A DNA stretch of 64,000 bases. Origin: JAHQVI01 sp963727575. GTDB lineage: Bacteria; Pseudomonadota; Alphaproteobacteria; Rhizobiales; Rhodomicrobiaceae. Under the pieces are notes generated by a model. The model was not told the origin of the DNA. It saw only the letters and a list, made by a program, of their open reading frames with translations, and did not search any database. Shown here one piece after another: positions 24,291 through 32,733 of this stretch. How positions within the stretch are numbered: the first letter of the stretch is position 1; every line of letters begins with the position of its first letter. The stretch lies in NCBI GenBank assembly GCA_963727575.1, contig CAVSIA010000034.1, positions 57,394-121,393 on the forward strand, read 5' to 3'. Position numbers and translations under genes: made by a program.

Positions 24291-24821
24291 TCAGGCTGCC
24301 GCTTGCTCTTCCTCCTGCTTGCGCCGATAGGCGTCAAGCACGGTGGCCAGGCCCACGGCCGGAGCATTGAGCGTCCGGGCAAGCTTGGTAGCAGGCGCGC
24401 CAAGCACTCCGAGAAGCTGAGCACGAAGCTCGTCGAGCGAGGGAATCGCGGCCAAAGCCTTGACCCCGTTATCGTCCAGCAATGTCTCGCCGAGGAAACC
24501 GCCAATGATGATGAACTTCTGGTTCTGCTTGGCGAATTCGGCTGCGATTTTTGCCGGCGCAACCGGGTCGCTCGAAAAAGCGATGCCGGTCGGATCGACG
24601 AACATTTCACGCGCTCCGGCATGTCCGGAGGTTTCCAGCGCAATTTTGGCGAGGCGGTTTTTGATGACCTTGAACTGAGCGCCCGCAGCGCCGAAACGGC
24701 TCCGAAGGTCGGTCATTTGGGCCACCGAAAGTCCGGAATATCGCGTAACGACGACAGAGCCGGACTCAGCAAAGATCTGGCCGAGCTGTTCGACCATATC
24801 TTTTTTCTGCGCTCTATCCAC
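24291..24821 (-). CDS. rplJ: 50S ribosomal protein L10
   Basis: 176-residue stalk base protein that binds 23S rRNA and anchors L7/L12 dimers. VVVTRYSGLSVAQMTDLRSRFGAAGAQFKVIKNRLAK and FVDPTGIAFSSDPVAPAKIAAEF are conserved, and the C-terminal helix (LARTLNAPAVGLATVLDAYRRKQEE) that carries L7/L12 is complete. In most bacteria the L10-L12 complex represses its own operon by binding the rplJ leader. Confidence 0.96.
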   Translation of the reverse strand: MDRAQKKDMVEQLGQIFAESGSVVVTRYSGLSVAQMTDLRSRFGAAGAQFKVIKNRLAKIALETSGHAGAREMFVDPTGIAFSSDPVAPAKIAAEFAKQNQKFIIIGGFLGETLLDDNGVKALAAIPSLDELRAQLLGVLGAPATKLARTLNAPAVGLATVLDAYRRKQEEEQAAA

Positions 24822-25120
24822 CGCGTCTCTCCAAAATTTGGCGAACCAGCTCCGAAGAGCCGCCTCGCCGGTTGATTACGCCGCCACCCATGACGGGCTT
24901 AGCGACAGGTAGGCCTGTCCCAGGGCAAGCGCCGTAATCCGCCAAACGGAATTGGCGAAACCAGCTTTCCCCCGTCTATTGCAGGCGTAAATTAAGCCCG
25001 AAGGCACCTGCAGTCTCGGACAGGTGACGCACCGAATGGGTTACCCCGTCCGATACGCCTTCAGGCGCAAAGCGCGCCTGAAATTCGGCCGCCTCATTCG
25101 GCGGCAATTTTTTTCTCGCG
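24822..25120 (-). promoter_or_regulatory. rplJ leader / rplA-rplJ intergenic region
   Basis: These 299 bases hold no gene. They contain several inverted repeats, among them TTCAGGCGC/GCGCCTGAA at 25060-25082 and GCCGCC/GGCGGC at 25089-25106; the latter is followed on the plus strand by seven T residues, the wrong polarity to terminate rplA. The position and structure fit an L10-type autoregulatory leader, but I could not identify the L10-binding kink-turn with confidence. Confidence 0.45.
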
Positions 25121-25831
25121 TCAGGCCGCGTTCTGAGCCGCCGACAGCGTTGCCGTCTCGATCCGCACACCGGCGCCCATCGTCGAGCTCAATGACACGT
25201 TCTTGACGTAAGTGCCTTTCGCGCCGCTCGGCCTGGCCTTGATCACCGCGTCCGCGAACGCTTTGATGTTCTCGACCAGCGCCTGCTCGGAAAAGCTGGC
25301 CTTGCCGATGCCGGCGTGGATGATGCCGGCCTTCTCGGCACGGAATTCCACGGAGCCACCCTTGGCCGCCTCGACCGCGGCGCCGACATCCATCGTCACC
25401 GTTCCGACTTTCGGGTTCGGCATCAGGCCGCGCGGGCCGAGCACCTTACCGAGACGTCCGACCAGCGGCATCATATCCGGCGTGGCGATGCAGCGGTCGA
25501 AGTTGATGGTGCCTCCCTGGACCTCCTGCATGAGATCCTCGGCGCCGACGATATCCGCGCCGGCCTTCTTCGCCTCTTCGGCCTTGTCACCGCGGGCGAA
25601 CACCGCAACACGCACGGGGCGGCCGGTGCCATTCGGCAGATTGCAGACGCCGCGCACCATCTGGTCCGCATGACGCGGGTCGACGCCGAGATTCATCGCG
25701 ATCTCGACCGTCTCGTCGAATTTTGCCTTCGCATGGTCCTTAATCAGCTTTACCGCCTCAGCGATGGGGTAAAGCTTCAACCGGTCCACGCCCTGGCGGG
25801 CCGTCTTCAATCGCTTACCGACAGTTGCCAT
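25121..25831 (-). CDS. rplA: 50S ribosomal protein L1
   Basis: 236-residue protein of the L1 stalk, also a translational repressor of rplK-rplA in many bacteria. Conserved segments are FDETVEIAMNLGVDPRHADQMVRG, LPNGTGRPVRVAVFARGDKAEEAKKAGAD and the signature MPLVGRLGKVLGPRGLMPNPKVGTV. I start at MATVGKRLK (25831), five bases after the rplK stop; a start three codons upstream would overlap rplK. Confidence 0.97.
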   Translation of the reverse strand: MATVGKRLKTARQGVDRLKLYPIAEAVKLIKDHAKAKFDETVEIAMNLGVDPRHADQMVRGVCNLPNGTGRPVRVAVFARGDKAEEAKKAGADIVGAEDLMQEVQGGTINFDRCIATPDMMPLVGRLGKVLGPRGLMPNPKVGTVTMDVGAAVEAAKGGSVEFRAEKAGIIHAGIGKASFSEQALVENIKAFADAVIKARPSGAKGTYVKNVSLSSTMGAGVRIETATLSAAQNAA

Positions 25832-25836
25832 GACGT

Positions 25837-26265
25837 TCACCCTTCAACCGTAATTCCCATGGAACGCGCCGAGCCCGCAATAATCTTCATTGCTTGCTCC
25901 ACATCATTCGCGTTCAGATCCTTCATCTTCATCTCGGCGATCTCGCGCACCTGATCCTGAGTCACCGATCCGCTTTTCTCGCGGCCCGGAAGCTTGGAAC
26001 CTTTGCCCAGCTTTGCTGCTTTCTTAAGCAGGAAGGACGCGGGAGGCGTCTTGATCTGAAACGTAAAGGACTTGTCCTGGTAGTAGGTGATCACCACAGG
26101 CACGGGCGAACCCGGCTCCATATCCTTGGTCGCCGCGTTGACCGTCTTGCAGAATTCCATAATGTTGATGCCGCGCTGGCCGAGCGCCGGGCCCACCGGG
26201 GGCGACGGGTTGGCTTGGCCTGCAGCCACCTGCAATTTCAAAGAACCTGCTATCTTCTTTGCCAT
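25837..26265 (-). CDS. rplK: 50S ribosomal protein L11
   Basis: 142-residue protein of the GTPase-associated centre. The N-terminal domain (LQVAAGQANPSPPVGPALGQRGINIMEFCK, the thiostrepton-site proline region) and the rRNA-binding C-terminal domain (GSVTQDQVREIAEMKMKDLNANDVEQAMKIIAGSARSMGI) are intact. L11 is also needed for RelA activation on the ribosome. Confidence 0.97.
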   Translation of the reverse strand: MAKKIAGSLKLQVAAGQANPSPPVGPALGQRGINIMEFCKTVNAATKDMEPGSPVPVVITYYQDKSFTFQIKTPPASFLLKKAAKLGKGSKLPGREKSGSVTQDQVREIAEMKMKDLNANDVEQAMKIIAGSARSMGITVEG

Positions 26266-26369
26266 CTTTTGCCCTTTCGAACCGTACGGTTCTCAGATTT
26301 GAGGGTCTGCGGTGCGGATCATCGGGGATATGGCAAGTCCCCGCATTCCTCCCGCAAGCTGATGCCAGG

Positions 26370-26900
26370 TCAGAGTTTCTCCACCTGGCCGTACTCCAAT
26401 TCGACCGGGGTCGCCCGGCCGAAAATGGAAACTGCGACCTTGAGCCGTGCGCGCTCCTCGTCGACTTCCTCGACATGGCCGCTGAAGGACGCGAAAGGCC
26501 CTTCCGCCACGCGCACCTGCTCGCCAATCTCGAACGTGACCGACGGCTTCGGCCGCTCGACGCCTTCCTTCACCTGATGAAGAATGCGGAGCGCCTCATC
26601 CTCGGAAATCGGCATCGGCTTGTTGTTCGCGCCAAGAAAACCGGTCACCTTCGGTGTATTCTTGATCAGGTGATAGGCCTGATCGGTCATATCCATCTTT
26701 ACAAGAACGTAGCCGGGAAAGAATTTCCGCTCGGCATTGACCTTGCGCCCACGGCGAACTTCGACCACTTCCTCCATCGGCACGAGAACTTCTTCGAACA
26801 AGTCGTGGAGACCAGCCGTCGTCGCGCGTTCCTTAATGGACTCGGCGACTTTTTTCTCAAAATTTGAGTGGGCGTGAACAATATACCAACGCTTCGTCAT
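26370..26900 (-). CDS. nusG: Transcription termination/antitermination protein NusG
   Basis: 176 residues. The NGN domain (MTKRWYIVHAHSNFEKKVAESI, VLVPMEEVVEVRRGRKVNAERKFFPGYVLVKM, KVTGFLG) binds the polymerase clamp, and the KOW domain (FEIGEQVRVAEGPFASFSGHVEEVDEERARLKVAVSIFGR) contacts Rho or ribosomal protein S10. The length is standard. It lies between secE and rplK in the usual order. Confidence 0.97.
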   Translation of the reverse strand: MTKRWYIVHAHSNFEKKVAESIKERATTAGLHDLFEEVLVPMEEVVEVRRGRKVNAERKFFPGYVLVKMDMTDQAYHLIKNTPKVTGFLGANNKPMPISEDEALRILHQVKEGVERPKPSVTFEIGEQVRVAEGPFASFSGHVEEVDEERARLKVAVSIFGRATPVELEYGQVEKL

Positions 26901-26934
26901 CTTTTACCTGTTCTTTTTTAACGACGCGTTAAGC

Positions 26935-27132
26935 CTAACGCCCAAGCCCGAGCAGCATCCCCACACCCCAGCTCAGAAATTGGTCAGCAAGGAAGAAAAA
27001 CATTGCCGTAAGGATCGCCATAATCACGACCATTATTGTCGTCACGATCGTTTCATTACGAGTTGGCCACGTAACCTTTGCCGTTTCGGCACGGACCTGC
27101 TGGATAAACTCGAAAGGGTTCGTCTTTGCCAT
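26935..27132 (-). CDS. secE: Preprotein translocase subunit SecE
   Basis: 65-residue single-span SecE. MAKTNPFEFIQQVRAETAKVTWPTRNET is the conserved amphipathic helix with the KVTWPTR motif, and the following hydrophobic segment (IMVVIMAILTAMFFFLADQFL) is the membrane span that clamps SecY. I use the ATG at 27132; an upstream extension in frame would start inside the tRNA-Trp region. Confidence 0.95.
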   Translation of the reverse strand: MAKTNPFEFIQQVRAETAKVTWPTRNETIVTTIMVVIMAILTAMFFFLADQFLSWGVGMLLGLGR

Positions 27133-27213
27133 GTCGGAATTTGGACCTCCACGACCCAGCAACCATGAGCCGCGCGTTTCAGCTTTCTGCCGTTGGCGGC
27201 GCCGAACCTCCAC

Positions 27214-27291
27214 TGGCAGGAGTGGAGGGAACTCGAACCCCCAACCCCCGGTTTTGGAGACCGGTGCTCTAGCCGATTGAGCTACACTCCT
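27214..27291 (-). tRNA. tRNA-Trp (CCA anticodon)
   Basis: Acceptor strands AGGAGTG and CACTCCT, anticodon stem CCGGT/ACCGG with loop CTCCAAA (anticodon CCA), discriminator G and an encoded CCA tail. It matches E. coli tRNA-Trp closely, except that the T-arm reads GGGGG-TTCGAGTT-CCCTC, an eight-base loop where seven is normal. This looks like one extra T near 27231. The gene lies 82 bases ahead of secE, where alphaproteobacteria often have tRNA-Trp; no tuf gene precedes it. Confidence 0.93.
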
Positions 27292-27601
27292 TCATGGAGC
27301 CGTACCGCTCAGCGCGCTTTTGAGAAAAGCACAACGCACCACCCAGCGATCAAGGCTTGCCGGAATATCGCTGGAGAGATGCGTGAAACGTTCATCTAAA
27401 GGCGCTGAGATTGCCTCACTAACACAAGAAAGATGGGCTGCCTAGAATTAATTTACAACAGTCACAGCCTATCGCGCCGCGACGCGGCGGATCCTGAAAG
27501 GCCGTGACAGTTTTCCCGGCGAGCGCCGTTCATGTCTCCTGTTCGTCACCGCTTGCGGCCCGATCCGTTTTCAAATAAGACAATCGAACGGCATATGGGC
27601 T
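27292..27601. other. Divergent gap between tRNA-Trp and tRNA-Gly
   Basis: No gene is visible. This stretch must contain the promoters of the tRNA-Trp-secE-nusG unit (minus strand) and of tRNA-Gly (plus strand). The most AT-rich part is 27415-27465. I could not assign promoter boxes reliably. Confidence 0.4.
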
Positions 27602-27675
27602 GCGGGTGTAGCTCAATGGTAGAGCAAGAGCCTTCCAAGCTCAAGACGTGGGTTCGATTCCCATCACCCGCTCCA
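27602..27675 (+). tRNA. tRNA-Gly (TCC anticodon)
   Basis: Acceptor strands GCGGGTG and CACCCGC, D-arm GCTCAATGGTAGAGC, anticodon stem-loop AGAGC-CTTCCAA-GCTCA giving anticodon TCC, T-arm GTGGG-TTCGATT-CCCAT with a normal seven-base loop, discriminator T and an encoded CCA. All 74 bases fit the cloverleaf. Confidence 0.96.
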
Positions 27676-27853
27676 TCCCCAGTCCTCCGAAGTCCTTGCA
27701 AAGCCCGACGAATTCGCTGCTGCGTCTGCTCCGCGCCGACGTCATGCTTTGCGATGCGTTGACCGTCCTGCCGTCATTTGGCGCCGAATCCTCATCATTG
27801 CTTTTCCTTTAGCCGGTAAACTCCGCCCAAACCGAAGCGCTGCCGGCCGAGAG

Positions 27854-30239
27854 ATGCTTTCCGATAATTTCATCGCCAGGATCTGTCCGGACGGCATCAT
27901 CACGGTTAAGCCCAATGGCGAAATCGCCGGCATGAACCCCGCCGCGGAGCAGATGCTCGGCTGGAGCGAGGCCGAGATCATCGGGACCTCGATCAATCTT
28001 TTGGTCCCGCCCGAGCTGCGCGACCGGCACACTCAGCTCATGTCCGACTTTCAACGCCGCCCGGCCGATGTCAGGCTGATGGGGAGCTGGACCGATGTCT
28101 ATGCGCTGCGGCGCAACGGATCGCGTATCCCGGTGAATGTCTGGCTCGCCAGGCAAGGCGACGGGGACGTCCCGTACACCACCGTCTTTATCCGCGACAT
28201 GTCGGAAACCGCCGAAAGCGCCGGTGCAGCCGCCGAAGCGCGGGCCGAATTGACGCGAACGCAAGAGCATGCGGACCTTCTGGCGCTCGCCGCCGAACAT
28301 GCCAACGACAGCATCATCGTCGTCGACCGCGACGGCGTCGCCATCTACGCCAATCCTGCGACCGAGAAAGTCCTCAGATGTAGTGTCGACGACCTGATCG
28401 GCAAGAGGCCGCGCGATCTTTTTCCCAGTCCAGCCGCCTATCCGGGCATCTCGAAGGCCGAAAATGCCGGCGAGCCGGTGCGCTGCGATTTCGTCCGCGA
28501 GGATGCGGACGGCGTGCCCTACTGGATCGAGCTCAATCTGTCGCCCCATCCTCGACGCCGACGGCAACGTGCAGAAATTCATCGGCGTTGCGCGCGACGT
28601 CACCGTCGTCCGGAGCCGGACCCAGCTGCTCGAAGAGGCCCAACGCGCCGCCGAGCGCGCCGAGCAACGGCTCACCACCGCTATCGACGCGATGTCGGAA
28701 GGCTTTCTCATCTACGACGAGCACGACCGCCTCGTCGTCGCGAACAATGCATTCAAGAAGCTCGGTTATATCGACGCCGACATCATCGTCGTGGGCCGGA
28801 CCTTCCAGGACATGCTTCGGGAGGCGGTCGAGCGCGGCCATTACGATCTTTCGGGCGAAGATCCCGAGACCTGGATGGCCAAGCATTTCCGCAATCGCCG
28901 CGAGATGAAATCGACCGAGTCCGTCTATCGGTTCAGCGACGGCCGATGGATCCTGCGGCGCGAGCGCCGTACGCCGCTGGGCGAAATGGTCGGCGTGCGT
29001 GTCGACGTCACCGCCTTCAAGCAGCAGGAAGAAGCGCTTCACAAAGCCCGCGCCGACGCCGAGGCCGCCAACCGCGCCAAGTCGGATTTCGTCGCCAATG
29101 TCAGCCACGAGCTGCGCACGCCGATCAACTCGATCATCGGCTTCAACCATCTGATGCTGGCCGGAGAGCTATCGCCGAAGCAGCGCGAATCCGCCGAAAT
29201 CATCCAGGCCTCGTCCGAGCATCTGCTGCAACTCGTCAACGACGTGCTCGATCTCTCCAAGATCGCCAGCGATTGCATCGAGCTGGAAGCGGCGCCCTTC
29301 GACCTGGCGGGGCTCGTTCAGGAGACCGTGCTATCGCTGATGCCGCTGGCGGAGGCCAAGGGTATCGAGCTGCTCTCCCAGATCGGCCTGGCGCGCTCGA
29401 CCGTCGTCGCCGGCGATGCCGGCCGTATCAGGCAGATCCTCATCAACCTGATCGGCAACGCCATCAAATTCACCTCCGAAGGCTCGGTGAAGGTGTTCGC
29501 CGCAGCGAAGGGCGGCGGCTTCCTGTTCAAGGTGATCGACACCGGCGACGGGATCCCACGGGACAAGATTCATGTGATTTTCGACCGCTTCAGCCAGGTA
29601 AAGGAGAATATCAAGCATATCCAGGGCGCCGATCTCGGACTGGCGATCACCAAGAGCCTCATCGATCTGATGAAGGGCTCAATCGAGGTGGACAGCGATC
29701 TCGGCGCCGGGGCGACGTTCTCGGTCTGGCTGCCGCTTGCCAAGGTCGACGCGGCGCAGACCGTCGAGCGGCCCGCGAACTCGCGCCATCCCGAGCCGGC
29801 CGGCCCGGCGCCGACCGCTCCAACCGGTTACGACGTCCTGGTCGCGGAGGACAACGTCTTCAGCCAGATGCTGATCAAGGAAATCCTCGACGGGATGGGG
29901 TGCCAGGTCAATCTGACCACCGACGGCCAGCAGCTTTTGGACCAGCTCGAATCCGGCGATTTCGACCTCGTCATCCTCGACAATCAGATGCCGGTGATGA
30001 CCGGCATCGAGGCGGCGCAGAAGATCCGCAGCCGCGACGACTGGAAGGTGCGAATTCCGATCATCGCGCTGACGGCGGATGCGATGAAGGAGGCCGAACG
30101 CGCCTATCGCGAGATCGGCGTGAATGCGTTCGTCACCAAGCCGCTGAATGTGCGCCAGATCATGGACGTCGTGCAAAAGCTTGCGCTCGAAGGGCGCCAA
30201 CTCCGCGAGGGCCGGGGCGCCGCCGCCGCTGCCATATGA
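27854..30239 (+). CDS. PAS-domain hybrid histidine kinase (one frame break)
   Basis: A soluble sensor kinase. In order: PAS (ARICPDGIITVKPNGEIAGMNPAAEQMLGW), a second PAS (ANDSIIVVDRDGVAIYANPATEKVL) with PAC, a third PAS-like module (MSEGFLIYDEHDRLVVANNAFKKL), the HisKA box SHELRTPINSIIGF with the phospho-accepting His, an HATPase (INLIGNAIKFTSEGS, DTGDGIP) and a receiver domain with phospho-acceptor Asp in DLVILDNQMPVMTG. The frame changes at CGCCCCATCC (28544-28547); one C fewer gives LNLSPILDADGNVQKF and a 794-residue protein. No transmembrane segment is seen, so the signal is probably cytoplasmic. The start could lie further upstream in frame. Confidence 0.88.
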
Positions 30240-30299
30240 TTCCCGCGTCGGCGTAGCACCGGATCAGTTGCGACGGAAACGCGTTCGACAAACTCATAC

Positions 30300-30376
30300 G
30301 AAATCCCCGCGCCGGCGGGGATCCGGTAAACTCCGTGATCTGCTGAGCACTGGATCCCCGTTTTCGCGGGGATTTC
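30300..30376. terminator. Composite palindromic repeat between convergent genes
   Basis: GAAATCCCCGC and GCGGGGATTTC form the outer inverted repeat, with nested arms CGGGGATCCGG and CTGGATCCCCG. The 77-base unit lies between the kinase and the convergent Crp-like gene and could stop transcription from both sides. Its CCCCGC/GCGGGG core recurs at 42657-42676. Confidence 0.65.
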
Positions 30377-30405
30377 GATCCCGGTGGTTCCGCTTGCACT
30401 GATTG

Positions 30406-31194
30406 CTACGCGTCGGGGTCCTGGAGCAGATCGGCGCGTTCGATGATGATCGCGCCGCGCTCGATCTGGATGATGCCGCGGCTCTGAAACCGCGCCAGCA
30501 TGCTCGTCACCCATTGCCGCGTCGCCCCGACGATCCCGGCGAGCTGCTCATGCGTGACCCGGCGATGCACCGTCATGCGGCCGCCGACGGATGTGCCGTC
30601 GAGCTTGGCCAGGATCAGCAGCAACTGGGCGAGCCGCTCGGTCGCCGAGCGCGTGCCGAGCATATGCACCAGCGCGGAGTAGCACTTGCCCTTGGCGACC
30701 AGCCCCTCGATCAGGCACATGGCGAAGGCCGGCACGCTCATGGCGAGCTGCCGCACCGCGCCGCCCGGCAGATAGGACAGCCGCGCCGGCTCCAGCGCAT
30801 TCGCCGACCAGACATGGAAGCCGCCGCCGAACACTTCGGGCCCACCGACGAAATGGCCCGGCGTCCAATGGGCCAGCGTGATCTCGCGGCCGGACCGCCC
30901 GGCGTAATAGGTGCGCACGCGGCCGGACTCGATCAGGAAGATGCCGTTGTGCAGGTCGCCCTGCATGAAGATTGTCTCGCCGGGCTCGTAGGTCTGGCTC
31001 GAGGCGATACGCCGGAGCGCGTTGATTTCGTGGAGGCTGAGCTGGTCGAGGAAGGTCGCGCCCTCGTTCAACTCCGACAGCACTTCGGTCAGGTAGATCG
31101 CCGACGCCGACTTGTCGGGCGCCCCTGCGGCCGCCGGAGCGGAAGCGGAAAGCCCGCGAGGCGCGCGATCCTTGAGTTTCGTCTTAGTCGGCAT
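30406..31194 (-). CDS. Crp/Fnr-family transcription regulator
   Basis: 262 residues. The cyclic-nucleotide-binding-like beta roll is seen as EPGETIFMQGDLHNGIFLIESGRVRTYYAGRSGREITLAHWTPGHFVGG, and the C-terminal winged helix as RRVTHEQLAGIVGATRQWVTSMLARFQSRGIIQIERGAIII. There is no FNR-like N-terminal cysteine cluster, so an Fe-S oxygen sensor is not indicated; the ligand is unknown. The first 30 residues are a Lys/Ala-rich extension. It overlaps the cytochrome c gene by 11 bases and is the last gene of the long minus-strand block, so it probably regulates that block. Confidence 0.87.
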   Translation of the reverse strand: MPTKTKLKDRAPRGLSASAPAAAGAPDKSASAIYLTEVLSELNEGATFLDQLSLHEINALRRIASSQTYEPGETIFMQGDLHNGIFLIESGRVRTYYAGRSGREITLAHWTPGHFVGGPEVFGGGFHVWSANALEPARLSYLPGGAVRQLAMSVPAFAMCLIEGLVAKGKCYSALVHMLGTRSATERLAQLLLILAKLDGTSVGGRMTVHRRVTHEQLAGIVGATRQWVTSMLARFQSRGIIQIERGAIIIERADLLQDPDA

Positions 31195-31876
31195 TTGCTG
31201 CCTCCCTGGGCCGCGCGGCGAGGTAAACCGCCACCGCGCCGATCTCCGCTTCCGTCAGCGCCTTTGCGATCTGCGCCATGGTGCCCGTACCGTCGTTCTC
31301 GCGGTTGCCCTCGCGGAAGTCGCGGAGTTGCTTGGCGATGTATTCGGGATGCTGCGCGGTGAGACGCGGGGCATAGGCGGGCGCCTTCGCGTTCGCCTTG
31401 GCGCGGTCCGGCAGATGGCAGCTGGCGCAGGCTGGAATGCCGCGGGGCTCGTCGCCGTCGCGAAACAGGCGTTCGGCGACGGCCGCGGCCTTTTCGGCCT
31501 CGGGGCCGGCGATCGGCTCGGGCGGGGCGAGACCGGCGAAATACTGCGCCGCCTGGCTGACCTGGGCGTCGCTGAACTCGGTGACGATGGCCACCATCTG
31601 CCCGCCATCGTTGCTGCGCCGCCCGGCGCGGAAGTCGCCGACCTGCTTCTCGATATAAGCCGCCTTCTGACCGGCGAGGCGCGGAAACCGGCTCATCCGG
31701 CTGACGCCATTGAGCCCATGGCACAGCGCGCAGGTCTCCTGGGGCGGTGCGCTTTCATCGCCGATGCTGTTGGACGTTGCGGGGCCGGCCGCCGCCAAAA
31801 GGAGACCGGCGACGCATAACGCCACCGCTGTAGCAGGCGGGCGAGGCCCCTGCTTCGTTTCTCGTTTGCGCATCAT
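31184..31876 (-). CDS. Di-heme cytochrome c (c4-like)
   Basis: A 230-residue exported cytochrome. A signal peptide (ATAVALCVAGLLLAAAGPATS) is followed by two class I cytochrome c domains with heme sites CALCH and CASCH; candidate distal methionines are in the GGQMVAI and TGTMAQI segments. The duplicated FPRLAGQKAAYIEKQVGDFRAGRRSNDGG and APRLTAQHPEYIAKQLRDFREGNRENDGT segments are typical of cytochrome c4, which passes electrons to terminal oxidases. It lies 15 bases after the PCu(A)C gene and overlaps the Crp-like gene. Start is ATG 31876; a GTG at 31900 is an alternative. Confidence 0.9.
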   Translation of the reverse strand: MMRKRETKQGPRPPATAVALCVAGLLLAAAGPATSNSIGDESAPPQETCALCHGLNGVSRMSRFPRLAGQKAAYIEKQVGDFRAGRRSNDGGQMVAIVTEFSDAQVSQAAQYFAGLAPPEPIAGPEAEKAAAVAERLFRDGDEPRGIPACASCHLPDRAKANAKAPAYAPRLTAQHPEYIAKQLRDFREGNRENDGTGTMAQIAKALTEAEIGAVAVYLAARPREAANAD

Positions 31877-31915
31877 TGTCTTCGAAAACCGGAAAACCAC
31901 CGTTCGAAACGATGC

Positions 31916-32434
31916 CTAGTTCGTCGCCGCCCCGTCATGGCCACCATGATCCATATGCATCATCCCGCCGTTGCTCATGGGCGCGCCCTTGATCACCCGC
32001 GCTTCGACATCGAGCGTCGCACCGGAGCCGAAGCCGAGATGGATCGGCACCGTCCCACCTTCCTGCAAAGGCTTCTTCGCGCCCAGCAACATCAGATGCA
32101 GGCCGCCGGGCTGGAACTCAGCCGCGCCGCCTGCGGGGATCTCGACGGATTCGAGCCGCTGCATGGTCGCCACGCCATTCTCGATGCGCGACACATGCAT
32201 TTGCACGCTCTGGTAATTCTCGCTCGAGGCCGAGGTGAGCTCCTGGGTCTCCTTGCCGTGGTTCATGATGGTCAGATAGCCGCCATGGGTCTTCAGCGAG
32301 GTCGGCGCCAGACGCACCCAGGCGTCGCTGACCATCAGGCCGGCGTCGCCTGCGTGGGCAGCCGGCCCGGCAACCATTAGCCCGGCGAGCAGCACCGCCG
32401 CGCTAAGGCGAGACAACACGCTATGGAAAGACAT
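31916..32434 (-). CDS. Periplasmic copper chaperone PCu(A)C
   Basis: 172 residues with a cleavable signal (VLSRLSAAVLLAGLMVAGPAAHA). The Cu(I) site H(M)x10Mx21HxM is complete: MHVSRIENGVATMQRLE, then GGLHLMLLG. The C-terminus ends in a second His/Met-rich patch (GGMMHMDHGGHDG), as in other PCu(A)C proteins that also hold Cu(II). These proteins deliver copper to the CuA/CuB sites of cytochrome oxidase, usually with a SCO protein. The start at 32434 has GGAGGGT just upstream. The adjacent SCO-like gene is a remnant, so the usual partner is missing here. Confidence 0.92.
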   Translation of the reverse strand: MSFHSVLSRLSAAVLLAGLMVAGPAAHAGDAGLMVSDAWVRLAPTSLKTHGGYLTIMNHGKETQELTSASSENYQSVQMHVSRIENGVATMQRLESVEIPAGGAAEFQPGGLHLMLLGAKKPLQEGGTVPIHLGFGSGATLDVEARVIKGAPMSNGGMMHMDHGGHDGAATN

Positions 32435-32447
32435 TTCGACCCTCCGT

Positions 32448-32733
32448 TCAGTTGATTTCCTTGGCATATTTGCGCATCAGACCGGCAAGGAACGCCGCCG
32501 TCGCGCTCGGCTCCATCGGCGGATTCATACGCGCCACGATCCGCCCTTCCGGATCGATCACGGTGACGAACGCACTGTGAAACACCTGATAGCTGGTGTC
32601 GCCGGGTTTCTTGTCGATGCGCACGAAGCCATCGACGCCCTCGACACACGGCTTGCGTCGATGCGGCGCCGAGCGTCAGCGCGGCCAGGGCTATGGCGGC
32701 AATTAAGCGTCTCAATCCGGTCCCCTCACGCAT
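32448..32733 (-). pseudogene. SCO-like copper/thiol protein remnant
   Basis: The reading frame opens with a signal peptide (LRRLIAAIALAALTLGAASTQA) and then, after a one-base shift near 32650, reads CVEGVDGFVRIDKKPGDTSYQVFHSAFVTVIDPEGRIVARM and ends LAGLMRKYAKEIN. The second half resembles the C-terminal strand-helix end of SCO1/SenC thioredoxin-fold proteins (the xHSAFxxxIDPxGRI segment). The CxxxC copper motif and about 100 central residues are absent, so the reconstructed product is only 94 residues against about 200 in the family. Either an internal deletion destroyed the gene or the assembly has collapsed here. The ATG overlaps the ATPase stop by eight bases. Confidence 0.65.

Noticed and set aside
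30406..31194. FNR-type oxygen sensor
   Set aside because: The N-terminal cysteine cluster needed for the Fe-S cofactor is not present.
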